Assembly (NCBI GenBank): GCA_037178625.1
Contig: CM074132.1
Coordinates: 1,984,001-2,048,000, forward strand
DNA: 64,000 nt
From: Skeletonema tropicum
Taxonomy: Eukaryota > Bacillariophyta > Thalassiosirophyceae > Thalassiosirales > Thalassiosiraceae
Reading direction: 5' to 3'
Positions 21,520 to 32,248 of the stretch are shown piece by piece. The translations under genes and the position numbers were made by a program. Every line of letters starts with the position of its first letter. Position 1 is the first letter of the stretch. The notes beneath the pieces are model-generated. The model was not told the DNA's origin, did not search any database, and saw only the letters and a list, made by a program, of their open reading frames with translations.

Positions 21520-21692
21520 ACTCATGACTCATGTGAAGAGAGGAGAAGGAAGCAAGCAAGAGAGGAAAAGTAGATGAAGATACAAGATAGAGGGACGGAT
21601 GCGGAGAATTAAATGAACGATTCGGCTCAACAGAATAGAGTTGCTCATACATATTATCTATCATATCAGTCTTTAGTTCATTATGCATTCCC

Positions 21693-23455
21693 TTAAGCCA
21701 TGCATTCATCGTCATCATGCTGAAACATCATCTTAACTTGCAGGTCGTACAATTCATCATAATCAAAGCTAAACCCAATTGCCCTCTCAATCGAAGACAA
21801 CAAAACAAGATCGGAGTCATTACATCCAATGCTGCAATACTCTTTCATCACGTTCAAAAAGGCACCAAGGCCCAAGAGAGAAGGTGCACATCCCATCAAG
21901 CATGGTCGTTTCAATGCATACTCCAACTGTGTCAAAGTTGCATCTCGAATATCATCACACTCTACTTTTGTGAGCGATAGGAAGTTCTTCTTCTTCTTCC
22001 CACAGGAGGTGTCAATCCTGCTATCAAGATCATCATCCTTGCGACGCAGCAGTAATGGAGGTGGACATAATACCATCACCTCCAAATAAATATCCACCCA
22101 ATCTAATGCCACTACACTACTCAATCTCCAACCTAGTCCATGGTGTAATATTGTACACTCCATTTGCTTGAATTCGTCCATTGTGAACTCATCAGTGACT
22201 TAGTGAGTGTAGGACCATGGAGATGACTAGTAGCCATACTGTACTCATGTCGAATGAGTTTGTCCGTTAGTTTGATCTTGTTGCTGCAATCATCTTCTTG
22301 TGGCGGTGATGATGAGTCAGCTACAGAATCCTTGAGAGTGAGGTGTAGGCACGATGGTCTGTTGGAATTCTACACTCATCACTGCAGATGATGACGATTG
22401 ATGGCGATGAAGAATATTTCATAGACAACGAAGTCGATGCAGTATCATCCGAACGATGTTGTTGACATCGTTCATTGCAGTTATTATACACTTGGTCGTC
22501 CGATTTAAGCAATCCACTAATCTTGGCAGCCAAGTGCAAGCATACTATGGTTAGCAGCTTGTACTGATCACGATGGGCAATGTCAAACTTGGTGCATATC
22601 CGATCCACATAGGAGAATGTCCTGGAGAGCAACCTTAACTTCATTTGTTGACGATGACGTCCCTCGAGATTGAGAAGAGCAAATTCAACGACGCGGAATG
22701 ACCAATTCATCATGATGGAACGACATTTTGAATCAATGGGTAAATTTGACCCAGAAAGAGGTCGATGGAGAGGAGGAGTTATCAACCACTGCTGCTAGGG
22801 CTGCTGTAGCTGTGTTGCCCGAGGTGGGAAATCTTGGGCAGTATCCAGGTAGAAGTCTTTGGAAGTAATTCTGGATCATGTAATCACTACAACTCTCCCG
22901 TTGCAATAACGATGATGCTCTGTCCGCAAGCTCTTGAAGGAGGAAAGCATCATCATCTGCGTCGTCAGCAAACGAAGTCTTCCAATCTTGATGTGTGTCG
23001 TAATATAGAAGGTGAGGCGTTTCCATCGACGATGATGAAGACGGAGATGATGAAGAGGAGGGTAGCAATACCGATGATGAGTCATCAGGGGGGCTACTCA
23101 CCCGCCGCACTGGTGGTGGCGGCGGCGAAAAGGTCATGATGTGATCATCTATGCTGCTCCCCTCTTTGAAATAAACCCCACCAAAGTCATCATAATCCTC
23201 CAAGTCATAGTAGTCATGTTCACTGAATGAGGAACAATCAAATGTCATCTCGGATGATGTTTCGTCGACAGCATGGAAAACAACACGCTTGTACATGTTG
23301 TAGATGAGTGATCTTGTCGATGTTCTTATGGACGAGTTGGCGGCGGTGTTTGCTGCTCTTGAAGAAGTATGATCGCCTTCTTCTCCTGCTGACAGGCGGG
23401 TAGTATTATTATCTTTAAATAATGATGTGGTGAATGCTCTTAGAGTTGTTGCCAT
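21693..23455 (-). CDS. Divergent diatom cyclin, frame interrupted at least three times
   Basis: Three minus-strand frames (22733-23455, 22321-22785, 21693-22181) line up as one cyclin. The first has a long acidic/Ser-rich N-terminus and the opening of the cyclin box (DYMIQNYFQRLLPGYCP). The second carries the cyclin-box core (CRSIMMNWSFRVVEFALLNL, RLLSRTFSYVDRICTKF, YKLLTIVCLHLAAKISG). The third carries the second half (TDEFTMDEFKQMECTILHHG, LGWRLSSVVALDWVDIYLE). The first join needs one C removed from CCC near 22740 (giving VKFTIDSKCRS). The others lie near 22325 and 22195, with open sequence between. Introns are not excluded. It resembles the diatom-expanded cyclins that would bind a CDK, but cannot be placed in class A, B or D. 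Confidence 0.65.
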
Positions 23456-23968
23456 TGTTGTTCCTGTGGGCGGGCTGGTTAACGGTGTGGCTGTAGTAAG
23501 TCGGGTTCGGGGTCGGTCTTGAGAGCGAAGGTGTTTTTTGTAGAGGTGTGTTAGTGAATGAATTTGTTACATTTTTACGTGGAAATGACTCAGGTGTCTT
23601 TGATGAATTGGCCTTTGGTCTTTGTGCCGGCATTTCTGTATTCTTTGGACATTTGGGTTTTCGGGCGATGACCAGCTTTTGAGTACCGCAAGCGGGAATA
23701 ACTCGATCACTTACGATTTGCATCACTAAGTCGCAGCGTTACATGATTAAGACACGTATCTTTTCTGATCAGAAATCTTTTGCACTCATCATCGCATCAT
23801 CAATCATCGTCATCCAATCTGGATCTTCGATCTTCTGTTTGACGACGCAGCTGGCAAACCAATCAGAATTGTTCTTCTTCTCGGCATCGATAGTAGCATT
23901 GCTTTGTGCGATCCAATCATAATTAGCAGCAGCATCGTAAAGAAGATATATTAACAATAATAACAAAG

Positions 23969-25549
23969 ATGAAGTTCGGCCTGGCAGCATACCTAACCCT
24001 CGTCCTTCCCCTGGGAACCACCTCCTTCCACCTCCCCTCCTCCTCCACCTCATCAATCTCCTCTCGCTCCACCACACAACTCTACCAATTCGGCACCCTC
24101 GGCTTCGACACCGCCAACCTCTACTCCCGCACGGAAGAAGAACAAATTAAAACCCGTAACGAGGTCCTCTCGTACCTATCCAAAATTGCCTCCTCCTCCC
24201 CACCGGTCACACTCCGTCCAAATTTGGGCAATACCGTCACCATCTCCGGCTTTGATCCGGAACAACCCGCAAGTCAAGAAATTTTGGCCTTTTTGAATAA
24301 TGAATTCTCACCTCATCTAAGTGACACATTTTCGAAAATTGTGGCACATGTTGATGATGTCAAGGTGGGGAGGAAACGTTTGATTGGACGGAATGCACGG
24401 TATACTGGTCTATTGGACAAATTGGATTTTTCCCAGAGTGAATCGGCTGGAGCATTGCCCACTGCTGCACAGTTGGAGGGTGTGTCTTCCTGGGTGGCTC
24501 ATGTCGAGGGGGGAGGATTATCGAAAATTGAAGAGATTGTGGCAGTGGCGGAGGGGGCAGAGAGTGTCAAGAATGTGGCCATTTTGGTAAGTGGTGCACA
24601 GAATGTGAGTGGGGGGGAATTGAAACAGGTGGAGGAGATGATGAAGAGTAAGGCGACGACATTTGAGTATACGTTGGTGGCGGTACCGGAGTGGAATGAT
24701 GAGCCAGAGGCAATGACTGCATTTGGAATTGTGAATGTTACCGATGTAGTGGATGATGCACCATTTGGAGAGGTTGTTCCTTCCTTTTCACGGGAGGAGA
24801 GTTTGCGTATTATTACGGAGGCTTTGGCGATTGATAAGGCTTCTGGGAAGTGTGTCGTTGCGACTTCTGCTCCGGATGTAAAGAGTTTGGAGAGTATGCT
24901 TGTTCAGGGGATGAGAGAGGTTGGGTTTGATCGATTGCAGGAGGTTGAGCACATGGTTACGAGGGGGGTGAAGGTACGCATTCATTGAATCAATATTCAG
25001 TGCTATTTGTCATGTTATTGTTGAAACCAACAGTCTGCTAATTTATTCTTTTTCATTCTCTCTCCTCCACTCTAAAAGGGATACAATGATATGCTTGCCA
25101 GCGAGAAAGAAGGTGTAGCATGGGAGAAGGCACCCGAACCCACCGACGAAGAAAAGGCACTCGAAGCCGCATCAAAGGAAGAACGAATGGTCATGATGAA
25201 GCAAAAACGCCAGGATGCCGAAAAGGAGAAGGAACTCAAAGCCCTCGCTAGGCAGTGGGCAAAGCGTGAGTTCCTTCGTAAGAGTCTCAAGAGACGCATC
25301 CCAATCGGTGAAGAGGAATTCATTGAAATTGTCTGGGATAGGGCCATGTTTGAGGCGGATCTAAAGTACAGGACAATGAGTGGACTTGCTGTGAATGAGA
25401 GTGAGGAGAGGGCGCAGTTTAAAGAGGACCAGAAGGCAAAGAAGGCAGCTGCTTATAAGAAGGAGCAGGATAGATGGAACTCAATGACATCTGAAGATGT
25501 TGAACCCCCGGAACAAACAACAACTGTTACTTTTGGTGGAGGGATGTAA
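23969..25549 (+). CDS. Plastid-targeted conserved protein of unknown function, two exons
   Basis: Exon 1 is 23969-24973 and exon 2 is 25079-25549, joined in frame (VTRGVK then GYNDMLAS) across a GT-AG intron of 105 bp (24974-25078) with a pyrimidine-rich 3' end. The product is 491 residues. The start MKFGLAAYLTLVLPLGTTSFHLPSS in outline is a signal peptide with a TSF-type cleavage site, as in diatom plastid preproteins. The middle contains repeated acidic helices (LEGVSSWVAHVEGGGLSKIE, VEEMMKSKATTFEYTLVAVP). Exon 2 is a long charged helix (KEERMVMMKQKRQDAEKEKE ...) ending VTVTFGGGM-like. No enzymatic motif is seen. Confidence 0.75.
24974..25078 (+). other. Spliceosomal intron
   Basis: Starts gtacgc and ends aaaag after a T/C-rich tract; removal preserves the frame of the 23969-25549 gene. 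At 105 bp it is the usual size for diatoms. Confidence 0.85.
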
Positions 25550-25805
25550 ATGTGTTGGTAATTATTGTTGGAGTACAATATGTGGGCAGTTTTCGAGAAT
25601 GAGCCTATCTTGAAAGATTGATAGAGATACATCTTTAATAATGAATTTGCATTTGATTGGCATGTGCTTGTTAGGAGGCATGATACAATATTGTCATCTG
25701 AATCCGCCCCCCTGTGATTGTGTTCTGAATCTGTCTGAATCGATATTTATTTGAATTTGCCAACTATTTGCTGCACCAAATCTTGATGAGGAACAAACCC
25801 AATAT

Positions 25806-26429
25806 CTACATCTCCCCACACTGAACTATCCGTATCGGAAACCTCGGCTGATTGGCATTCCCCTTCGTTGGCACAGCTTCAATTTTCCGTATGGTCATCA
25901 TACTCTCTCCCCCATCACCTCCCAACACTTTCCCAAACACAACATGCTTCCCATCCAACCATTCTGCTTTTTTGCACGTGATAAAGAACTGACAACCATT
26001 CGAGTTAGGTCCAGAATTTGCACTGCTTAGCATCCCCGGCCCATCATGTTTGTGTGTTGTCAAATTTTCATCGGCGAGTGTCGATGTACCATAGATTGTT
26101 GCTTTACCAGTCCCATCATGATTTATAAAATCCCCCCCCTGTACCATAAAATCTTTGATCACTCTATGAAACCCTGAATTCTTGTAACCCATCGGCGCCC
26201 GAGTAACTGGATCGGTATGCTCCCCCGTACAAAATTGACGAAAGTTCTCACATGTTTTGGGACAGTCATTGACGAATAATTCTAATTTGATTCGGCCCAG
26301 TGGTTTGCCGTCGTCTGTGCCTCCGTCGGGGGCTTCGGTGCCACCGCCAAGTGCAACATCGAAGAATACTACTTTGTTGCCACGATTTATGGCTTCCATT
26401 ACTGCTGGATCGGGGCCGGATTTTTGCAT
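25806..26429 (-). CDS. PPIH: Peptidyl-prolyl cis-trans isomerase H (spliceosomal cyclophilin)
   Basis: An intact 207-residue cyclophilin. After a short start comes [11 protein letters not shown], then a Gly/Asp-rich insertion, then the conserved core [28 protein letters not shown] (catalytic Arg and the hydrophobic-pocket Phe/Met/Gln), [14 protein letters not shown] and [12 protein letters not shown]. It ends IRIVQCGEM, the characteristic C-terminus of the H-type cyclophilin of the U4/U6 and tri-snRNP. The protein should catalyse prolyl isomerisation and bind PRP4 in the spliceosome. The single-domain length and QCGEM ending separate it from ER and plastid cyclophilins. Confidence 0.9.
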   Translation of the reverse strand: MQKSGPDPAVMEAINRGNKVVFFDVALGGGTEAPDGGTDDGKPLGRIKLELFVNDCPKTCENFRQFCTGEHTDPVTRAPMGYKNSGFHRVIKDFMVQGGDFINHDGTGKATIYGTSTLADENLTTHKHDGPGMLSSANSGPNSNGCQFFITCKKAEWLDGKHVVFGKVLGGDGGESMMTIRKIEAVPTKGNANQPRFPIRIVQCGEM

Positions 26430-28084
26430 TGTATGGCTTTGGCTATGGCTACTTCTGATGTATTGGATTGCTTAGTTTTCTACAAAGGTCGAAATCGCTG
26501 GGACGATCAACTTTAATAATGGGAGTCCCCATGGGACGACACTCTTGCTCCACGTGCGTAGCAAATAGACCACACGTACATAGTTACATCATCATAGTAG
26601 AAGTACATACACACCCACAAAGCAAGAAGATGATAAAGAAGAGATTACTTCTTGCGACTTATGCATGAATGGATCCAATGAAAGCCAATTAATGTCAGTC
26701 TACCTTATCACTTATGCCAAGCTTCCTCCCAATGTTGCGATGTTCATCTTTTCATATCCATCTACGCCTGATGGTGCTTATCAAATGCTGGTCCACTATC
26801 AGTATGTAATCTTATGTAATGTTTCCCTTCACCGTCAGTTTCATAGACTTTTTCTCCCCAGCTCCTGCAGACCATTGCAGTAGCACATCAGCACACTCGC
26901 AACCTGCGTGAGCGAAAGGACTTCAACTTGGTGTCTAATAATAATTGGTCGATTGATGTGTACCGGAAGAAGTCCCTGCAAATGCAAAATTTATCAAATG
27001 CCACCTGGCGTTGTCATTGTAATGGCTTCGAATGTGGGAGCATGCGATTCCACAATCTAGTCTGCCCAACATGCAAGTGCCCGCCAGCAGCAGCTGCATT
27101 CTTCTTTCGAGTCAGGAGAAGAATAGGAGAGTGTCTGCCTTGCATGACCTGCCCGTTCTTGATTTCCGCCCATCAAAAGGAGATGGTTCCTGTCTTCTCC
27201 CATTTCTATCTCGCCGCCACGGCACACAGCGTGGGAAATCATTGCAATTAATGCTCTCTCTTCATTCCCCTCGTCGCTATGTTGGACAAGGTACAGCAGC
27301 GCATCGCTAGGCCGGCATGTTTTTTTGTAACTTTCTATCCATTTAATTATTCTGCTTGGTATCATGACAAACTCATCCCATCGTTCACTTCAGGGCTGGA
27401 CAAAAATATAACATATTGAGTTAACCGATGGGCAATGCATGCGCATGAATTATTGTCCGATGCTGACATCTCGATCGGGAAGGAAGCGTAGGAAGAACTT
27501 TTGTGCCATGGTGATGGAGGATTTTGTGGTGGATTTTGCAATTTCAGCGGGCTGAACGGCGGCGGTGACAAAAATTTGGCCAAAAAACGGGGAGAATTGC
27601 CTCCCGCCGCCTCCGGCGCCGGGACGGAGCGTCCCAATGGGACGCTTTCGCGTCCCGGCGAAAAAAATTTTCACTATGGATATTTTTTGCTTGTTGCTTG
27701 CTCTAGGAGTATTTTTACATAGAGGTTATGCTTTTGTGTTGGGGGCTTTAGGTTATTTCTGTGCTACGGGAAACGGGAAACTACCTACATATCACTGGTG
27801 TTGTGAATAAGAACTGCGCTTTTAGGAGATGGATTTTTTGAAGATTTTTTCCTCCGCGCTTCTCCTTCTCGCTCCTTCTCGTTCTCCTTGGAAGTCATTC
27901 AAAGTCATTCTTATGTCAAAAAAATGTCATTCGTGAATCCACAAGTTTACATCTATCACTTCTTTCGAAATAATGATGATGTGTGAATAATAGAAGTTGG
28001 TGATGCTGCTTGGCAAGTTGCAAGGCAGCTTGCATGCATGGAGCACTCTTATCCTTTTCTATACATCCATAATTTATCTTAACT
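26430..28084. other. Gene-poor stretch with one weak open frame and a strong hairpin
   Basis: A plus-strand frame at 26928-27251 reads MVSNNNWSIDVYRKKSLQMQ and then a Cys-rich segment (WRCHCNGFECGSM, CPTCKCPP) that could be a zinc-binding remnant. It has no clear start context and may be degenerate. Bases 27617-27660 form a hairpin (separate entry). Around 27735-27810 a short stretch resembles 50408-50465 with indels, so at least part of the region is repeat-derived. Confidence 0.35.
27617..27660. repeat. GC-rich imperfect hairpin in an A/T-rich setting
   Basis: The arm CGCCGGGACG and the inner arm AGCGTCCCA are mirrored by TGGGACGCT and CGTCCCGGCG, with a small internal bulge. The block is bordered by A/T runs (ccaaaaaacgg upstream, gaaaaaaatttt downstream). 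It could be a tiny foldback element or a structured RNA; no gene is attached to it. Confidence 0.6.
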
Positions 28085-29416
28085 TTAGTAAACAAACGTA
28101 TTGAGCTTTACTGTTTGAGTATCAGTGTCAGGCTCATCCTCGGATTCCTGGGGAATCATATTATCTTCCAGTTTCTGTAATCTCCTCTTTCTCTGCTCAT
28201 GTACCATCCTTTGTCTCTCCTTGAGAGCTTCAATCTTGGCTTGTCTTTCTCTTGCTACACGTTCCTTCCGTAACAGCCCGTCTTTTTCCAACACTGTAAG
28301 GTGACGACGATTCACCCCGGTCGGAACGAATTGTGGCTCCCCCACCAACTCGTGTTGAATTTCATTCTCATCACGGGGGTCAAACAGACCCTCCAACATT
28401 ACTGGTATCTTGGCGGTAACACTTGAAATGAGAGAGGACGGGTCGTTAGCCTCCACCCCAAAATAAATGGCTATAACTAACCATGGGAATACAACAAACG
28501 TTGCAAGTAATACAAATATTGCTGTGGCCTGGGCGCAACGACGGGCACGAACTTTAGGTGAACTCTTGGTGACAGTGGGTTCAATGGGATCTTGTGAACT
28601 TGGAGCCATAGGATTGTTAGGAAGAGGTCTCTTACTTGACCATATCGTTTCCATACTGAACCGTCGCCTTGCTGCCAAAGCATCGATGCCTCCCCTCTTT
28701 TTCTCGTCATCTCCTTCGTTGCCGCTACCTGAATGGTCGGCATTCTCCGTCTTTGTCGCAGTCTTAATGAATGTAGCGGGTAGAGTCACCTCAAACATAC
28801 CCATCTTGTCATCGGTGGTCGTTTTCAACGTTTCAAACGAACCGGCGGAACAGACTGACAGATCATATGGAGATCTTCTGGTACCGCTACCATGCTCTGA
28901 ATCTAGCAAACGAAGATCCATAATTTCGTCAGAAACATCATCACGATTGACGAAGCTGCACTGATAGACGCCAAATCCGCTAGAAGTAAGATCGTCAGAT
29001 TCAGAATCGGCTGCTGCGAATAACAATGAGGGCGTTCTTTTCAACTTCAAACTGCCCTTCATGCTGCCTTTCATGCTGCCCTTCAGACTGCGACGATTAT
29101 GGGACGCTGCCCTGGACTTGACCCTTGACACTTCAGCAGCCCCAGCAGAAGCATAACCCCGCTTCTCGATGACAATTTTATCGCCTTTTGATAAGCGCTC
29201 CATCAATAATCTGGAAATATTGGAGAGAGAGTAGGAAGTATTAGCCTCAGGTAGCGCCTGGTGTTTGTTGTACAATGCACAGTGTTCCTCAGGGCTCCCG
29301 CATGGAAGTACACACAAAAAAACAACAAAGTTTTGTAAAAGTTCTAATGTCTGCTTAATGACTCTTCTACTAATTCCTACGTATTCGAGCACGGATTCGA
29401 TTGGTGTAAAAAACAA
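28085..29416 (-). CDS. Membrane protein with the shared YDLSVCS / KMGMFEV motif (paralogue 1)
   Basis: A 443-residue intact frame of unknown family. It contains a Lys/Ser repeat (SLKGSMKGSMKGSLK), then CSFVNRDDVSDEIMDLRLLD, then SPYDLSVCSAGSFETL followed closely by KMGMFEVTLP. One hydrophobic helix near residues 305-330 (RRCAQATAIFVLLATFVVFP) is followed by a basic, Glu/Arg-rich helical tail (RQAKIEALKERQRMVHEQRK). An N-terminal hydrophobic stretch (LLQNFVVFLCVLPCG) may be a second membrane segment or an in-frame extension. The ordered motifs recur in the gene divergently placed at 29687-30734, so the two are paralogues. Function unknown. Confidence 0.65.
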   Translation of the reverse strand: MFFTPIESVLEYVGISRRVIKQTLELLQNFVVFLCVLPCGSPEEHCALYNKHQALPEANTSYSLSNISRLLMERLSKGDKIVIEKRGYASAGAAEVSRVKSRAASHNRRSLKGSMKGSMKGSLKLKRTPSLLFAAADSESDDLTSSGFGVYQCSFVNRDDVSDEIMDLRLLDSEHGSGTRRSPYDLSVCSAGSFETLKTTTDDKMGMFEVTLPATFIKTATKTENADHSGSGNEGDDEKKRGGIDALAARRRFSMETIWSSKRPLPNNPMAPSSQDPIEPTVTKSSPKVRARRCAQATAIFVLLATFVVFPWLVIAIYFGVEANDPSSLISSVTAKIPVMLEGLFDPRDENEIQHELVGEPQFVPTGVNRRHLTVLEKDGLLRKERVARERQAKIEALKERQRMVHEQRKRRLQKLEDNMIPQESEDEPDTDTQTVKLNTFVY

Positions 29417-29686
29417 CGGGTTTTTCTCAAATCACCCGGCTCGGAGAGCGTTTCCAGCCAAAAAGCCCGTCTAGGCCCCGCCTGCCACTGAGAACCGCTC
29501 CAGTCGCGCTGGCGTCGAAAACGCGGTCATCTCTTCGAAAACCTGCTTCCGGTACTGCTGGACATCCTCAGTTCATAATAACTGCATACTTACTTGCATA
29601 GCACCATCATGCTGCCACTGTCAATTACGAATACATCATCCCCACATACAACAAAGGTTGCAGAAGAAGCATAAACTAAAAATGTT

Positions 29687-30734
29687 ATGGTAGCCATGTC
29701 TAACTCTAGCTCGGACGAAGATAACATCAGCCATAGCGCTAGCACCACACTTTTCTTCGATGAAGCAGATTCCTCATCTCAAGATTCTGACCCTGCCGAC
29801 GGGCCTCGACGACGATGCAGTTTTGTGAGTAACAGCAGCGGTCCAATGATGGACCTTCGTTATCCAGCCTCTGTAAGTGGAGACAAATCATATGATCTTT
29901 CAGTGTGTTCTGTTAATTCCCTCAGTACAATAGAGACTAGTAATGCGCTGGAGAAAATGGGCATGTTTGAAGTAGCTCTATCAAGATCAGCTGGTTACAA
30001 AAAGAAAGAAGACGAAGGTGCTCTACACAAATCCAACTCATATCCCGATCAAACCAAGATCGGCTGGTTGCACAAGATGAGAATGAAAAGACACACATCA
30101 GATCATGGTGGTATGTTCCACCACTCGTCGGTAGTGCTTCCTGGTTCTGGCGACGCTAACGACTCCATCTTTGACAAGAAGAGCAAGACTTGTCGCAAGA
30201 AGGCATACATCCGCCGATGCGTCCAAGCCGCAGCGATTATTTTATTGCTGTCAACATTAACTGGTTCAATTATTTTCTTTGAGACATTCGATAAGAATCA
30301 AATGGAATTATTTCGTACAGAGATAAGCCGCACAATAGCTCATCTGTTTGGCATGTCATCAGATCGAGAAGTACGTAAAGTTGAAGTAGAGGAGCAGGAA
30401 GAAGTCGACCGAATGATGGTGCAGCAGCTGCAAAGTACGATACATGAAGCGTCGATACACGAAGCGCCGATGCATGAAGCTCCTCCGACTCCGATTGACA
30501 ATCATGAGCATAATCAATTTTTTATTCAAGAATTTCGTAACAACCAAAAGATTTCGCAAAGGCTCAACAACGATCCAATGCGGCTCCGCAAGACGTTACA
30601 AAGCGGGACCAATGTCGATCATGATAAAGTTGCCCATATCAGCAGTCCAAGAATTTCTTGACAGTCAAAAGCTTGCCCGTGAAGGTGCTCACGCAATGCG
30701 GCGTAGGTTGGATGAACCTGAATCTGAGGTCTGA
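29687..30734 (+). CDS. Membrane protein with the shared YDLSVCS / KMGMFEV motif (paralogue 2)
   Basis: Divergently placed partner of 28085-29416, with about 270 bases between them. It has the same order of features: CSFVSNSSGPMMDLRYP, then KSYDLSVCSVNSLSTIE, KMGMFEVALSRS, and a single membrane helix (RRCVQAAAIILLLSTLTGSI). After that helix is a tail with a short repeat (IHEAS, IHEAP, MHEAP). The main frame stops at 30661. An overlapping frame to 30734 (ISAVQEFLDSQKLAREGAHA ...) reads like its natural C-terminus and would be reached by a one-base indel near 30625. The start is the first ATG of the frame or the Met three codons later. Function unknown. Confidence 0.6.
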
Positions 30735-31412
30735 GGAGCTGACCAAAGAAGACAGAAACAGTATGGCAAAACGTGAACTAATTAAGAGCCTGAAGAAAAT
30801 CTTGATCTGACGATTGAGTGGTTCCTTCAGATTCAATATCAACCTCCTGTCGAGGTGATAAGCAGGAGGCCTGAGAACGAGTAGGCATTCAAAGCACTAA
30901 TAAAAATTTAGGTTACACATTTTTCAATGCCAATGCGATGATGTCAACAACATGGTAAAGAAGTAGGAAATAGAAGACCTGCGTGGTCGGGCTGGTAACT
31001 GGTATCAATCCAAGTAAGTAGGAGTAGATCAAAACGTGTTGGGAAGGTCATTGAATTATTTACAGATGTCCTATTCGTGGTTAAAGCCGATGAAGAATCA
31101 ATGGTTGAGGTAGGTGTTCATAATTGAAAATGACCCCAAAGACCCTGGTACTCAACAAGTATGACCTCGTATGTAAGATAAGAGACCGGTTTTTAGTCGG
31201 ACAAGTAATCGGTACTCGCAGCTCGTTCTTTCATCTCTGCCTTCATGCGTTAATCCCGTAGGGCAGTAGCTCAACGTCTGAGAGAGCAACTTCTTCTTCA
31301 CTTCTACGATTACTCTAGGACAGTGATATATTCTTCAATGACATTGCTGTGATTGACGGAGGAAGCCGCCAATCTTGAAGCCAATACTCTTTTGTCGCAT
31401 TTTTATTCATTG
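30735..31412. other. Intergenic stretch, nothing recognised
   Basis: About 680 bases between two plus-strand genes, with only short frames. It may include a 5' leader or small intron of the ankyrin gene, because that gene's frame opens upstream of its first ATG. Confidence 0.35.
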
Positions 31413-32248
31413 ATGACAGCGAACATGATCATCGTCGAGGAGGGAGGAGTGTTGTCGTCCAAAAGTGGTGTCATCCAATCGCAAGAAAAGAAGACTTCCA
31501 TCACAAGGCTCGTTACCCGACGACAGTGGAGTCTTCTTGAGAAACTAATGCGCTGTGACAACTTCGATATCCCTATTGCTATTGACGACAAAAATTCAAT
31601 CGGTGGTCAGAATTCCATCCCAGAAGATCACATTGTACATTTTATCTGTCGCTTCCAAGCACCTCTTTACATTGTACAGCTTTTCGAAGAGGTGTATCCC
31701 GAGAGCTTCGCATCATTCGATGCCATGGGTAGATACCCTCTGCACATCGCTTGCGCCTGGGGGAGTTCACCAGATACTATCAAGTTCTTGATTAACTCCT
31801 ATCCACATGCCGCAAGGGTCCAAGACTCTGACGGCAAATGCGCGATTCATCATCTTTGCCGAACCTTCAGGCAGCATTACCAGGATACTTCGAGTATGGT
31901 CTTTAACGAAATCATTCTGGATATAATCGCGAGTCTCTACACTGTCGCGCCCATGAGCTTCAATGTAGAAGATAATGACGAAATGAACGCGTTAGAATAT
32001 GCATTATTCAGTGACTTCGACAGAAGGCAATGCAGCGGGCAAGTCGAGACCAATGGAGAAAGATGAAAGAGAGATCAAGGGACAAACCACATGATGCACT
32101 GCAGATGGAGTTGCAGCAGATCCAGAGAGGCCTCAGGAATCAGCACATATCTTCGACTGAAAGCGGTTCGAAAGAATGTATTTCACGAGTTCCTTTGACT
32201 GAGGGAAGGAAAGATGATGTCAAAGGTCATGTCGCTAAAATGGCGTAG
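31413..32248 (+). CDS. Ankyrin-repeat protein, one frame change near the end
   Basis: From the ATG at 31413 (MTANMIIVEE) the frame encodes a diatom-type ankyrin protein. An N-terminal helical region is followed by repeats HIVHFICRFQAPLYIVQLFE, GRYPLHIACAWGSSPDTIKF (the canonical G-x-x-P-L-H-x-A-C) and GKCAIHHLCRTFRQHY. The frame continues upstream without an ATG to about 31353. The main frame stops at 32066. A second frame running to 32248 continues with typical family sequence (MQRASRDQWRKMKERSRD), reached by one added base near 32029. Such proteins are numerous in diatoms and serve protein-protein binding; no partner domain is visible. Confidence 0.7.

Noticed and set aside
23415..23726. 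103-codon minus-strand frame just upstream of the cyclin
   Set aside because: It could extend the cyclin N-terminus through another frame change, but there is no domain to support it, and it overlaps the cyclin start by 40 bases.
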